From: Candidatus Zixiibacteriota bacterium
GTDB lineage: Bacteria; Zixibacteria; MSB-5A5; GN15; FEB-12
Assembly: GCA_030619345.1 (NCBI GenBank)
Contig: JAUXBO010000006.1
Location: forward strand, 1 to 21,826
Length of the DNA: 21,826 nucleotides
Direction of reading: 5' to 3'
The first letter of the stretch is position 1; each line of letters starts with the position of its first letter. Shown here in pieces: positions 1-6,620 of this stretch. The notes under the pieces are model-generated. The model was given only the letters and a program-made list of their open reading frames with translations, searched no databases and was not told the origin of the DNA. A program made the translations under genes and the position numbers.

Positions 1-453
1 ACAGAACGACATGGCTACGATCCGACTTCTTACCCCGGACATCTCGACTTCTGGAAATTGATGGGTTTACCAATTTTTCGCAATCTTGGTTTGGAAAGGG
101 TGTGGATAAAAGAGACGCCAGAATTCCTCGCCAAACGCTTCAAATCAGTAAAAATGGTGTCAGACCTGATTCAAGTTCTTTATTACAAAGCATATTTCCA
201 ATATAGAAAACCCTCTCCAAACGACAACTGGGACCTTAGGCGAGTATACTATCTTGATGTCTGTGATTACTTGGTATCGAACGATAGACGACTTATCGCC
301 TTGGCTGATAACTGGAACGAGTCGCCCCACTGTGGTAAAATAATTCGGCTGTCAAAGTTTCTGAAGCATATTGATAGACAGTTCCTTCCAGCTCGAGCCC
401 TGATCAACGACAGTGAGGCGATCACAGTCTCTACAAGGTTCCGTGGAAGGTGA
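1..453 (+). CDS. C-terminal part of an unidentified protein, possibly PIN-like
   Basis: The reading frame is open from the first base, so the gene starts upstream of the window and only about 150 C-terminal residues are visible. The segment VCDYLVSNDRRLIALA, followed by an isoleucine-rich strand (GKIIRLSKFL), resembles the end of PIN-fold nuclease domains, where an acidic residue sits in a 'D.lvt.D..L' strand-helix unit. The rest is aromatic and basic and was not recognised. A TTG and an ATG near position 58 are possible internal starts, but codons before them (GYDPTSYPGHLDFW) read like ordinary coding sequence, so I treat the gene as truncated by the window edge. Its stop codon lies one base before the tgt start codon, so the two genes may be co-transcribed. 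The PIN assignment is a weak pattern-based inference. Confidence 0.45.
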   Translation, partial: TERHGYDPTSYPGHLDFWKLMGLPIFRNLGLERVWIKETPEFLAKRFKSVKMVSDLIQVLYYKAYFQYRKPSPNDNWDLRRVYYLDVCDYLVSNDRRLIALADNWNESPHCGKIIRLSKFLKHIDRQFLPARALINDSEAITVSTRFRGR

Positions 454-454
454 T

Positions 455-1585
455 ATGTTTAATCTGATCGCTGGTGATAGCAACGCCCGTAGGGGAGAGA
501 TCGCCACGCCGCATGGTGTTTTTCAGACTCCGGCGTTCATGCCGGTTGGTACCTCCGGTGCTGTCAAAGCGCTGACATCGCAGGACCTCGAAGAATGCGG
601 AGCCGGGATAATTCTTGGCAACACCTATCATCTGTATCTGCGGCCGGGGACGGAGATCGTCAAGAACCAGGGCGGGCTCGCTTCGTTTAACGGCTGGAAC
701 AAGCCAACCCTGACCGACTCTGGCGGCTTCCAGGTATTCTCGTTGAAAGACATCTCAAAGATTAATGACGACGGCGTTGAGTTTCAATCGCATTACGATG
801 GATCGCGACATCTGTTCACACCAGAAAAAGTGATGGAGATTGAACATGATATCGGCGCCGACATTATCATGGCCTTCGATCAGTGCGTACCCTATCCCGC
901 CGACAATAAACTTGCTGCCGAGGGTGTACGCAGGACTTACGATTGGGCTAAGCGATGCAAGGAGCAACATCAGCGTCTGCTTGAATGGCGGACCGGCGAC
1001 ATTAAGCCCAGTCTGTTCGGAATTGTTCAAGGCTCTGTCTACCCTGATTTGAGAACACAGTCGGCTGAGCAGATTGTGTCGCTGGACTTTCCCGGTAATG
1101 CAATCGGCGGCTTGTCGGTCGGTGAGACCAAAGGGGAGATGGAAGAGATGTTAGCGCACACGATCCAGTACCTGCCGGAGGAAAAACCGCGCTATTTTAT
1201 GGGCGTCGGTTATCCAGAAGACCTTTTGATGGCCGTCTCTTATGGTGTCGACATGTTCGACTGCGTCCTGCCCACGAGAAATGCTCGCACTGGCTGTGTG
1301 TTTACTTCCGATGGCCCGCTGGTCTATCGTAATGCTTCGTATGCCGATGACAGCCGCCCGCTGGACCCCAACTGTGACTGCAAAGTCTGTCAGCGCTACA
1401 GCCGTTCCTACCTTCGTCATATGTATAACCAGTCAGAAATCACCGGGATGGTGTTAGCGACATATCACTCGACTTATTTCTTTCAAAATCTTATGCGGCA
1501 GATTAGAAGCGCGATCCAAGAGAGCAGATTTGCAGCTTTCCGGACTGACTTCCTGGAAAAATATAATTCCGGCGAATCAATCTAA
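455..1585 (+). CDS. tgt: Queuine tRNA-ribosyltransferase (tRNA-guanine transglycosylase)
   Basis: Tgt exchanges guanine-34 of GUN-anticodon tRNAs for the queuosine precursor preQ1. The 376-residue protein has the usual bacterial length and an intact active site: D88 in DSGGFQVFSL (substrate recognition), the nucleophile D269 in MFDCVLPTRNAR, GGLSVGE near 218-224, and a zinc site of C307, C309, C312 (CDCKVC) and H338. These align with E. coli Tgt at a constant offset of five residues for the nucleophile and zinc ligands. I chose the ATG at 455 because it follows a GGAAGG ribosome-binding site and gives the usual N-terminus; an in-frame GTG at 413 would add 14 residues overlapping the preceding gene. 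Its stop codon overlaps the stop of the convergent downstream gene. No other queuosine gene is nearby. Confidence 0.97.
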   Translation: MFNLIAGDSNARRGEIATPHGVFQTPAFMPVGTSGAVKALTSQDLEECGAGIILGNTYHLYLRPGTEIVKNQGGLASFNGWNKPTLTDSGGFQVFSLKDISKINDDGVEFQSHYDGSRHLFTPEKVMEIEHDIGADIIMAFDQCVPYPADNKLAAEGVRRTYDWAKRCKEQHQRLLEWRTGDIKPSLFGIVQGSVYPDLRTQSAEQIVSLDFPGNAIGGLSVGETKGEMEEMLAHTIQYLPEEKPRYFMGVGYPEDLLMAVSYGVDMFDCVLPTRNARTGCVFTSDGPLVYRNASYADDSRPLDPNCDCKVCQRYSRSYLRHMYNQSEITGMVLATYHSTYFFQNLMRQIRSAIQESRFAAFRTDFLEKYNSGESI

Positions 1586-2199
1586 AAGAGGCGAAGCGGA
1601 AACAAATAGCCAAGCGTAAAGCGGACGTTGCTCATGCGAGATTTGTACGTGTACTCTGAGTATTGCTTGCTTGCAAAGCGCGACTTGTAAGAAAAAACCG
1701 GTCGCATCTCAGTCACACCAAATTCGAGCGAGTATGCTTTTTGATATCGCAGCCCCATGGTGAGTCGGTAACCAACTGTCTTCTTGACATCAACATCGGT
1801 GACACCAAAATTCTCAATTAGTGAATCAGAAGCTCGCGAAGTTGGTTCAAAGAAATAGGAAGCGTAGGCAACCCCGGTCCCGATATAACCGGTCAGATGA
1901 TCCGTTCCACGATAGTAGATTATGTCCGTTGCGAGAGTGATAGCGGAGAGGTCTCCATCGGGGAAGAGAGCCTTATTGATTTTGCCGAAATGGAATTCTA
2001 TCGACGGACGCACGACAAACGGGTGGGCGACCAGCATTTCATATTTTATCGAAATATCCGGTGCGAGCGAGGTAACACCATTGGGGCTATTCATTCCGGC
2101 GGACAGATGCAGGCTCATGACTTCCAACGTGTCCTGTTGAATCGGATTCAAAGGATACAGTGGCAGAGCCATAATTGCGGCGAATAGGACGGATAACAC
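1582..2199 (-). CDS. Small exported beta-barrel-like protein
   Basis: This 205-residue protein starts with a hydrophobic segment (residues 1-16, LSVLFAAIMALPLYP) that looks like a short signal peptide. The rest alternates polar and hydrophobic residues in stretches typical of outer-membrane strands (ISIKYEML, FVVRPSIEFHF, GYRLTMGLRYQ, VRFTLGYLF), and it ends in an aromatic residue, F, as many outer-membrane barrels do. Glycine-aromatic turns and the absence of internal transmembrane helices fit an 8-strand barrel of the OmpA/OmpW-like size class, but no named family was recognised. The GTG start at 2199 is supported by an AAGGAG ribosome-binding site five bases upstream. It converges on tgt with a 4-bp overlap. 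A candidate promoter lies at 2233-2264. Barrel assignment is inference. Confidence 0.75.
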   Translation of the reverse strand: MLSVLFAAIMALPLYPLNPIQQDTLEVMSLHLSAGMNSPNGVTSLAPDISIKYEMLVAHPFVVRPSIEFHFGKINKALFPDGDLSAITLATDIIYYRGTDHLTGYIGTGVAYASYFFEPTSRASDSLIENFGVTDVDVKKTVGYRLTMGLRYQKAYSLEFGVTEMRPVFSYKSRFASKQYSEYTYKSRMSNVRFTLGYLFPLRLF

Positions 2200-2232
2200 A
2201 GGTACTCCTTAGAATATTGTTGTGCTCTCTAT

Positions 2233-2264
2233 AATATAAACGTTTCCCGAGGCCAAAAAGTCAA
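2233..2264 (-). promoter_or_regulatory. Candidate promoter of the minus-strand barrel-like gene
   Basis: On the minus strand TTGACT (2259-2264) is followed after 18 bases by TTTATA (2235-2240), with overlapping TATATT just beyond. Two copies of the palindrome AAACGTTT (2238-2245 and 2264-2271) overlap the -10 and -35 elements, with centres 26 bp apart, and could bind a regulator. Motif-based and unproven. Confidence 0.4.
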
Positions 2265-2379
2265 AACGTTTTCGGCCAGCGCCTTAGGTTTATGGATAAT
2301 TGATATCTTTTATTCTAATTTCGCTGAGTGGAAAAAGACGACCAATGTGGTTCGGGTAAAGTCGCTTGTGCCAATCTAA

Positions 2380-2398
2380 GTTGTTGATACACAACAAC
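2380..2398. repeat. Inverted repeat, 7-bp arms
   Basis: GTTGTTG and CAACAAC are perfect reverse complements separated by ATACA. The element lies about 30 bp upstream of the -35 box of the aldehyde dehydrogenase promoter, a usual place for an activator or upstream operator. It is not a Rex box: the spacing and half-sites differ. Confidence 0.4.
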
Positions 2399-2427
2399 AA
2401 AAACTTCCGTTTTTGCCCCAAATTCGG

Positions 2428-2455
2428 TTGACAAGGAAGGCTAATACACTATATT
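2428..2455 (+). promoter_or_regulatory. Strong sigma-70-type promoter of the aldehyde dehydrogenase gene
   Basis: A perfect -35 TTGACA (2428-2433) is followed after 16 bases by TATATT (2450-2455), which matches five of six bases of the consensus -10. Transcription would start near 2462, giving a leader of about 90 bases in which the Rex-type operator lies. Confidence 0.7.
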
Positions 2456-2474
2456 AGTCGATTATATTTCTCGA

Positions 2475-2492
2475 CTGTGAATAAATTCACAA
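2475..2492. promoter_or_regulatory. Rex-type redox operator (site 1)
   Basis: CTGTGAA-TAAA-TTCACAA matches the known Rex box TTGTGAA-N4-TTCACAA at 13 of 14 fixed positions and is a near-perfect palindrome. Rex represses when NAD+ is high and releases DNA when NADH rises. The site lies about 13-30 bases downstream of the predicted transcription start, where a bound repressor would block elongation or promoter clearance. The downstream gene encodes a pyridine-nucleotide-dependent dehydrogenase, which fits Rex control. The rex gene is not in this window. Confidence 0.65.
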
Positions 2493-2550
2493 CCGCAAAA
2501 TATAGCAAGACAAGGAATTATAAGGACGCTGAAGATAAACGGAGCATGAA

Positions 2551-4044
2551 ATGAGCAAACCAACCGTCTATAAGAATTTCATCAATGGCCAGTGGGTAGA
2601 GTCCAGTTCTGGCGAAACATACGAAAATCGCAATCCCGCCAATACCGATGAAGTCCTCGGTGTTTTCCAGAAATCGAATGTTGACGATGTGAATGCGGCT
2701 GTTGCCGCCGCCGCCGAAGCCTACAAATCGTGGCGTCTTGTGCCGGCTCCCAAGCGCGGTGAAATTCTGTACCGAATTGCTTCCAAACTACTGGAACGCA
2801 AAGAGGAATACTCCGCCGACATGACTCGTGAAATGGGAAAGATAATTCACGAGACTCGTGGTGATACGCAGGAAGCTATCGACATGACTTTCTATATGGC
2901 CGGTGAGGGACGGCGTTTGTTCGGGATGACGACCCCTTCGGAAATGGTGGCCAAGTTCAATATGTCAATCCGTCAGCCTCTCGGAGTTTGTGCGTTTATA
3001 ACACCCTGGAATTTCCCAATGGCAATTCCTTCGTGGAAAATGATGCCGGCGCTAATTTGTGGAAACACGATCGTGATCAAACCTGCTACCGATACTCCGC
3101 TCTCGGTGGTCAATCTCCTCAAAGTTTGCGAAGAAGAGGGAATCCCTCCGGGTGTGGTTAATATGGTTACCGGTTCGGGCAGCGCCATTGGTCAGCCGCT
3201 GATTGAGCACCCGGAAGTTAAAGTTGTTTCGTTTACCGGGTCGACGGCGGTCGGTCGCAAAGTGTCGCAGGCATGCGCGACCAATTTCAAACATGCCAGT
3301 CTGGAAATGGGCGGCAAGAATGTTCAGATTGTGATGGACGATGCCAATCTTGAGCTTGCGGTCGATGGCGCCCTTTGGGGAGCCTTTGGTACGACCGGTC
3401 AGCGTTGCACGGCCACCAGTCGTTTGATTTGCCACAAAGATGTGTACGGAAAAGTTTTGGAAATGCTTGCTAAGCGTGCCGAGAATCTGAAAGTCGGTAA
3501 CGGCCTCGATGAATCGGTTCAGATGGGACCGGCTATCAACCAGCAGCAGTTGGACACGGTTCTGAGTTATATTGAGATTGCCAAGAAAGATGGCGCCCGC
3601 CTGGCCAGTGGTGGAAAACGCCTGACTGGTGGGGATTACGATAAAGGATTTTTTGTACAGCCGACGATCTTCGCGGATGTAACCCAGGACATGCGGATAT
3701 GGAAAGAAGAGGTCTTTGGGCCCGTGCTTGCGGTAGCGAAGTTCGATACCTTTGAGCAGGCCATTGAAATGGCCAACGATACCGTCTACGGGTTGTCGGC
3801 GTCGATATTTACCCAGGATGTCAACCGTGCTTATACAGCCATGCGCGATGTCTATACCGGCATCTTCTATGTCAACGCTCCGACCATTGGGGCCGAGACG
3901 CACCTACCGTTTGGCGGAACCAAGGAGACCGGGAACGGTCATCGTGAGGCTTCGACTGCGGCCCTGGATGTATTTAGCGAATGGAAGTCGGTCTACGTTG
4001 ACTTCTCCGGTAGTTTACAGCGACCGCAGATAGACAACCAGTAA
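2551..4044 (+). CDS. NAD(P)-dependent aldehyde dehydrogenase
   Basis: This 497-residue protein is a complete aldehyde dehydrogenase superfamily member that oxidises an aldehyde to its carboxylic acid using NAD(P)+. Visible landmarks are the oxyanion-hole asparagine N154 in TPWNF, the cofactor lysine K177 in IVIKPA, FTGSTAVG at 228-235, the general base E252 in LEMGGKN, and the catalytic cysteine C286 in GTTGQRCTATSR. The ending (HLPFGGTKETGNGHREAS, then VFSEWKSVYVDFSG) is like that of uncharacterised ALDHs distinct from classical GabD or betaine aldehyde dehydrogenase, so the substrate is not assigned. The ATG at 2551 follows GGAG with six-base spacing. It stands alone behind its own promoter and Rex-type operator, which suggests it is expressed when NADH is high. 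The wording of the substrate should stay general. Confidence 0.95.
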   Translation: MSKPTVYKNFINGQWVESSSGETYENRNPANTDEVLGVFQKSNVDDVNAAVAAAAEAYKSWRLVPAPKRGEILYRIASKLLERKEEYSADMTREMGKIIHETRGDTQEAIDMTFYMAGEGRRLFGMTTPSEMVAKFNMSIRQPLGVCAFITPWNFPMAIPSWKMMPALICGNTIVIKPATDTPLSVVNLLKVCEEEGIPPGVVNMVTGSGSAIGQPLIEHPEVKVVSFTGSTAVGRKVSQACATNFKHASLEMGGKNVQIVMDDANLELAVDGALWGAFGTTGQRCTATSRLICHKDVYGKVLEMLAKRAENLKVGNGLDESVQMGPAINQQQLDTVLSYIEIAKKDGARLASGGKRLTGGDYDKGFFVQPTIFADVTQDMRIWKEEVFGPVLAVAKFDTFEQAIEMANDTVYGLSASIFTQDVNRAYTAMRDVYTGIFYVNAPTIGAETHLPFGGTKETGNGHREASTAALDVFSEWKSVYVDFSGSLQRPQIDNQ

Positions 4045-4152
4045 TTAGGAATTGTTGGTTTACGATATGGCTCAATACAAATTCATTACGGAGAGATCGA
4101 CAGGAGTGCTTAAGCTCTATATGATTCTCCACATATGGAGGTCGTCTTCGAT

Positions 4153-4189
4153 CTAACTTTACTCACAAAGGAATGTGAAACAAAGTTAG
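4153..4189. repeat. Nested inverted repeat upstream of the cDPGS-like gene
   Basis: CTAACTTT (4153-4160) and AAAGTTAG (4182-4189) are perfect 8-bp arms, and inside them TCACA (4163-4167) pairs with TGTGA (4174-4178) around AAGGAA. It sits about 48 bp before the next start codon, so it could be an operator or a leader hairpin. It lacks a T-run, so it is not an obvious terminator. Confidence 0.45.
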
Positions 4190-4236
4190 TATTGAAAATG
4201 TAACAATCGCTGTAATTATTTTGATTGGAGAATATG

Positions 4237-5601
4237 ATGGCTAAGAACAAGAAGAAAATTATCATAATGGGTGCCGCCGGACGCGACTTCCATAACTTCA
4301 ACGTTCTCTATCGCGATAACGCTGATGTTGAAATAGTAGCGTTCACTGCGACCCAGATTCCCGACATCGATGGACGTAAGTATCCGGCCAAGCTGGCTGG
4401 TAAACTCTATCCCAAAGGGATACCGATCCGCGACGAATCAGAATTGCTTTCGTTGATCGAAAAACATCAGATCGATGAAGTTATTTTCTCGTATTCCGAC
4501 GTGCCTTACCAGTACATCATGGAAAAAGCCGCGATGGTAATGTCCGCCGGGGCCAGGTTTGCTGTCGAGGGTGGTGATCCGACCATGATAAGGTCAACAA
4601 AACCGGTAGTGGCTGTTTGTGCCATTCGTACCGGCTGCGGCAAATCACAGACGACTCGCAAGGTTGCGGAAGTACTTCAGGCGATGGGCAAGAAGGTGGT
4701 TGCAATCCGTCATCCTATGCCGTACGGCGATCTGGTCAAGCAGGCCTGCCAGCGTTTTGCTACTCTGGCCGATCTCGACAAGCACAAATGCACTATTGAG
4801 GAGCGCGAAGAGTACGAACCGCATATCATGAGTGGTATTGTTGTTTATGCCGGTGTTGACTATGAGATGATTATTCGCGAAGCTGAAAAAGAAGCGGATG
4901 TTATCCTCTGGGACGGTGGTAACAATGATATGTCGTTCTATAAATCGGATCTTCTGATAACGGTTGTAGACCCGCATCGCCCGGGACATGAATTGAGCTA
5001 TTATCCCGGCCAGAACAATTTGCTTATGGCCGACATAATCGTGATCAATAAGATCGATTCGGCCGATCCGGAATCAATCTCCGAGGTTCGGTCCAATATT
5101 GCTGCCTACAATCCGGATGCAACGGTGATCGAAGCAGCTTCGCCGGTCTCGGTCGATGATCCTTCGCTGATCCGCGGTAAGAAAGTTCTGGTAGTTGAAG
5201 ACGGCCCCACCCTGACGCACGGCGAAATGACTTATGGCGCCGGCGTTGTTGCGGCTGATAAATTCGGAGCCGCCGAGTTGGTAGATCCAAGACCGTACAC
5301 GGTCAAGTCAATCACGGAGACTTTCAAAAAGTATCCCGATATCGGAATGTTGCTGCCAGCCATGGGGTATGGCGACAGCCAGGTCAAAGACCTCGAGACG
5401 ACTATCAACAAGACGAAATGCGATTCAGTGATTATTGCGACGCCAATTGATTTGAGTCGAATCTTGAAAATAAAGAAACCGGCCGTGCGTGTTTTCTATG
5501 ATCTACAGGAAATCGGCTCACCGAACCTGACTGAAACCCTCGGAGAGTTTTTCACAGCTAAGCCAAAGAAGAAGGCTGCGAAAGGTTCGAAGAAGAAATA
5601 G
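4237..5601 (+). CDS. Cyclic 2,3-diphosphoglycerate synthetase-like P-loop protein
   Basis: The 454-residue protein resembles the cyclic 2,3-diphosphoglycerate synthetase family, known from methanogens, where the enzyme closes 2,3-diphosphoglycerate into a cyclic anhydride using ATP. An N-terminal Rossmann-like part (IIIMGAAGRDFHNFNVLYRD, residues 8-27) precedes a P-loop domain with RTGCGKS at 131-137, an acidic Walker-B-like strand VILWDGGNND (D226), and NKID at 271-274, a GTPase-type G4 motif. Bacterial members are usually labelled GTPase or cDPGS, and their reaction is uncertain. The last residues (AKPKKKAAKGSKKK) form a lysine-rich tail. The ATG at 4237 lies six bases after GGAG; the ATG at 4234 and a TTG at 4225 are less well spaced. 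The next gene is carbamate kinase, suggesting a shared role in acyl- or carbamoyl-phosphate chemistry, but that is only inference. Confidence 0.8.
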   Translation: MAKNKKKIIIMGAAGRDFHNFNVLYRDNADVEIVAFTATQIPDIDGRKYPAKLAGKLYPKGIPIRDESELLSLIEKHQIDEVIFSYSDVPYQYIMEKAAMVMSAGARFAVEGGDPTMIRSTKPVVAVCAIRTGCGKSQTTRKVAEVLQAMGKKVVAIRHPMPYGDLVKQACQRFATLADLDKHKCTIEEREEYEPHIMSGIVVYAGVDYEMIIREAEKEADVILWDGGNNDMSFYKSDLLITVVDPHRPGHELSYYPGQNNLLMADIIVINKIDSADPESISEVRSNIAAYNPDATVIEAASPVSVDDPSLIRGKKVLVVEDGPTLTHGEMTYGAGVVAADKFGAAELVDPRPYTVKSITETFKKYPDIGMLLPAMGYGDSQVKDLETTINKTKCDSVIIATPIDLSRILKIKKPAVRVFYDLQEIGSPNLTETLGEFFTAKPKKKAAKGSKKK

Positions 5602-5611
5602 AGAAGTGACA

Positions 5612-5640
5612 GGAAAGGGTCGGTAACCACCGGCCCTTCC
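5612..5640 (+). terminator. Terminator-like hairpin between cDPGS-like gene and arcC
   Basis: GGAAAGGGTCGGT (5612-5624) pairs with ACCGGCCCTTCC (5629-5640) around AACC, with one bulged A and one G-U pair. It starts ten bases after the stop codon and is followed only by TAATTT, so it may be a weak or partial terminator, or an mRNA-stabilising hairpin that sets different expression of the two genes. Confidence 0.5.
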
Positions 5641-5659
5641 TAATTTGGACGACGATCTG

Positions 5660-6619
5660 ATGCGTGAGCTTGATATTCATAAAAAGGCAGTTATCGCACT
5701 CGGCGGAAATGCGATCACCACGCCCGGCCAGGAGGACACCATTTCCAACCAGTTCGCAAATACGCGAAAGTCGCTGGATGGTGTCGTGGAACTGGCTCGG
5801 CGGGGATACGGGCTGGTTGTCACCCACGGGAATGGTCCCCAAGTCGGTAACGCGCTGCTTCGCATTGAACTGTCTCGGGGTAAGGCACCTGTTCTGCCAT
5901 TGGGAGTGTTGGTGGCCGATACGGAAGGCGGGATGGGTTACATGTTAGCTCAGTCGTTGCAAAACAGATTGAGACAGGAAAAAATCGACCGACCGGTGGT
6001 AACTTTAATTACACAAATGCTGGTGGATGAAAACGATCCTGCGATAGATAATCCGACAAAGTTTATAGGACAATTCTATACCGAGCAGGAAGCTGGACTT
6101 TTTTCTGAAACACGCGGGTGGAAGATGAAGAAAGATGCTGATCGCGGCTGGCGCAGAGTTGTTCCTTCGCCCAAACCGATCAGGGCCATGGAGGCAGAGA
6201 CGATTAAAATGCTGGTTGAGTCCGGGACCATCGTCGTTGCTGGTGGGGGCGGAGGAATCCCTATCTATGTCGATAAGCATGGGTTCCTTGAAGGCATTGA
6301 CGCCGTTATTGACAAAGACCTCGGGGCGGCTGTCATCGGTGCCGAAATAGGTGCTCAGGTACTCTCAATTCTGACCTCAATCGACAAGGTAGCAATAAAC
6401 TTTGGGACAAAAGATGAAAAGTCGCTTGGGACTATCTCATTGGCGGAGATGGAAAAATATTATGAGGAAGGGCATTTCCCTGCTGGTTCAATGGGACCAA
6501 AGGTGCGAGCAGCGATTCAGTTTCTAAAAAGCGGCGGTGAGTTGGTGACGATTACTTCCCTTGAAAATGCCTCACAGGCAATAGACGGTGATGTTGGTAC
6601 GAGAATTAGACAGAACTGA
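5660..6619 (+). CDS. arcC: Carbamate kinase
   Basis: Carbamate kinase transfers phosphate between carbamoyl phosphate and ADP, and is normally the ATP-yielding last step of arginine deiminase, agmatine or purine/allantoin breakdown. The 319-residue product has all expected amino-acid-kinase landmarks: ALGGNAI at 13-19, VTHGNGPQVGN, GGGGGIPI, VIDKDLGAAVIGAE, and near the end GHFPAGSMGPKVRAA. I prefer the ATG at 5660, giving MRELDIHKKAVIALGGNAI; no strong ribosome-binding site precedes it, and an in-frame TTG at 5645 is possible. No arginine deiminase or carbamoyltransferase gene is in the window, so the source of carbamoyl phosphate is unknown. The preceding partner is the cDPGS-like P-loop protein, and the next gene starts one base after its stop. 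Confidence 0.93.
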   Translation: MRELDIHKKAVIALGGNAITTPGQEDTISNQFANTRKSLDGVVELARRGYGLVVTHGNGPQVGNALLRIELSRGKAPVLPLGVLVADTEGGMGYMLAQSLQNRLRQEKIDRPVVTLITQMLVDENDPAIDNPTKFIGQFYTEQEAGLFSETRGWKMKKDADRGWRRVVPSPKPIRAMEAETIKMLVESGTIVVAGGGGGIPIYVDKHGFLEGIDAVIDKDLGAAVIGAEIGAQVLSILTSIDKVAINFGTKDEKSLGTISLAEMEKYYEEGHFPAGSMGPKVRAAIQFLKSGGELVTITSLENASQAIDGDVGTRIRQN

Positions 6620-6620
6620 T

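Larger units (their letters stand above)
2200..2550. other. Divergent intergenic regulatory region
   Basis: This 351-bp AT-rich gap separates the minus-strand barrel-like gene from the aldehyde dehydrogenase. It contains a minus-strand promoter candidate flanked by two AAACGTTT palindromes, a 7-bp-arm inverted repeat at 2380-2398, a strong plus-strand promoter at 2428-2455 and a Rex-type operator at 2475-2492. I see no coding region or RNA gene in it. Confidence 0.7.

Noticed and set aside
2380..2398. Third Rex box
   Set aside because: The half-sites (GTTGTTG/CAACAAC) and 5-base spacer do not fit the 18-bp TTGTGAA-N4-TTCACAA layout.
3052..3903. A 283-codon minus-strand frame inside the aldehyde dehydrogenase gene
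   Set aside because: It lies antisense to an intact, motif-complete enzyme and shows no domain or translation signal.
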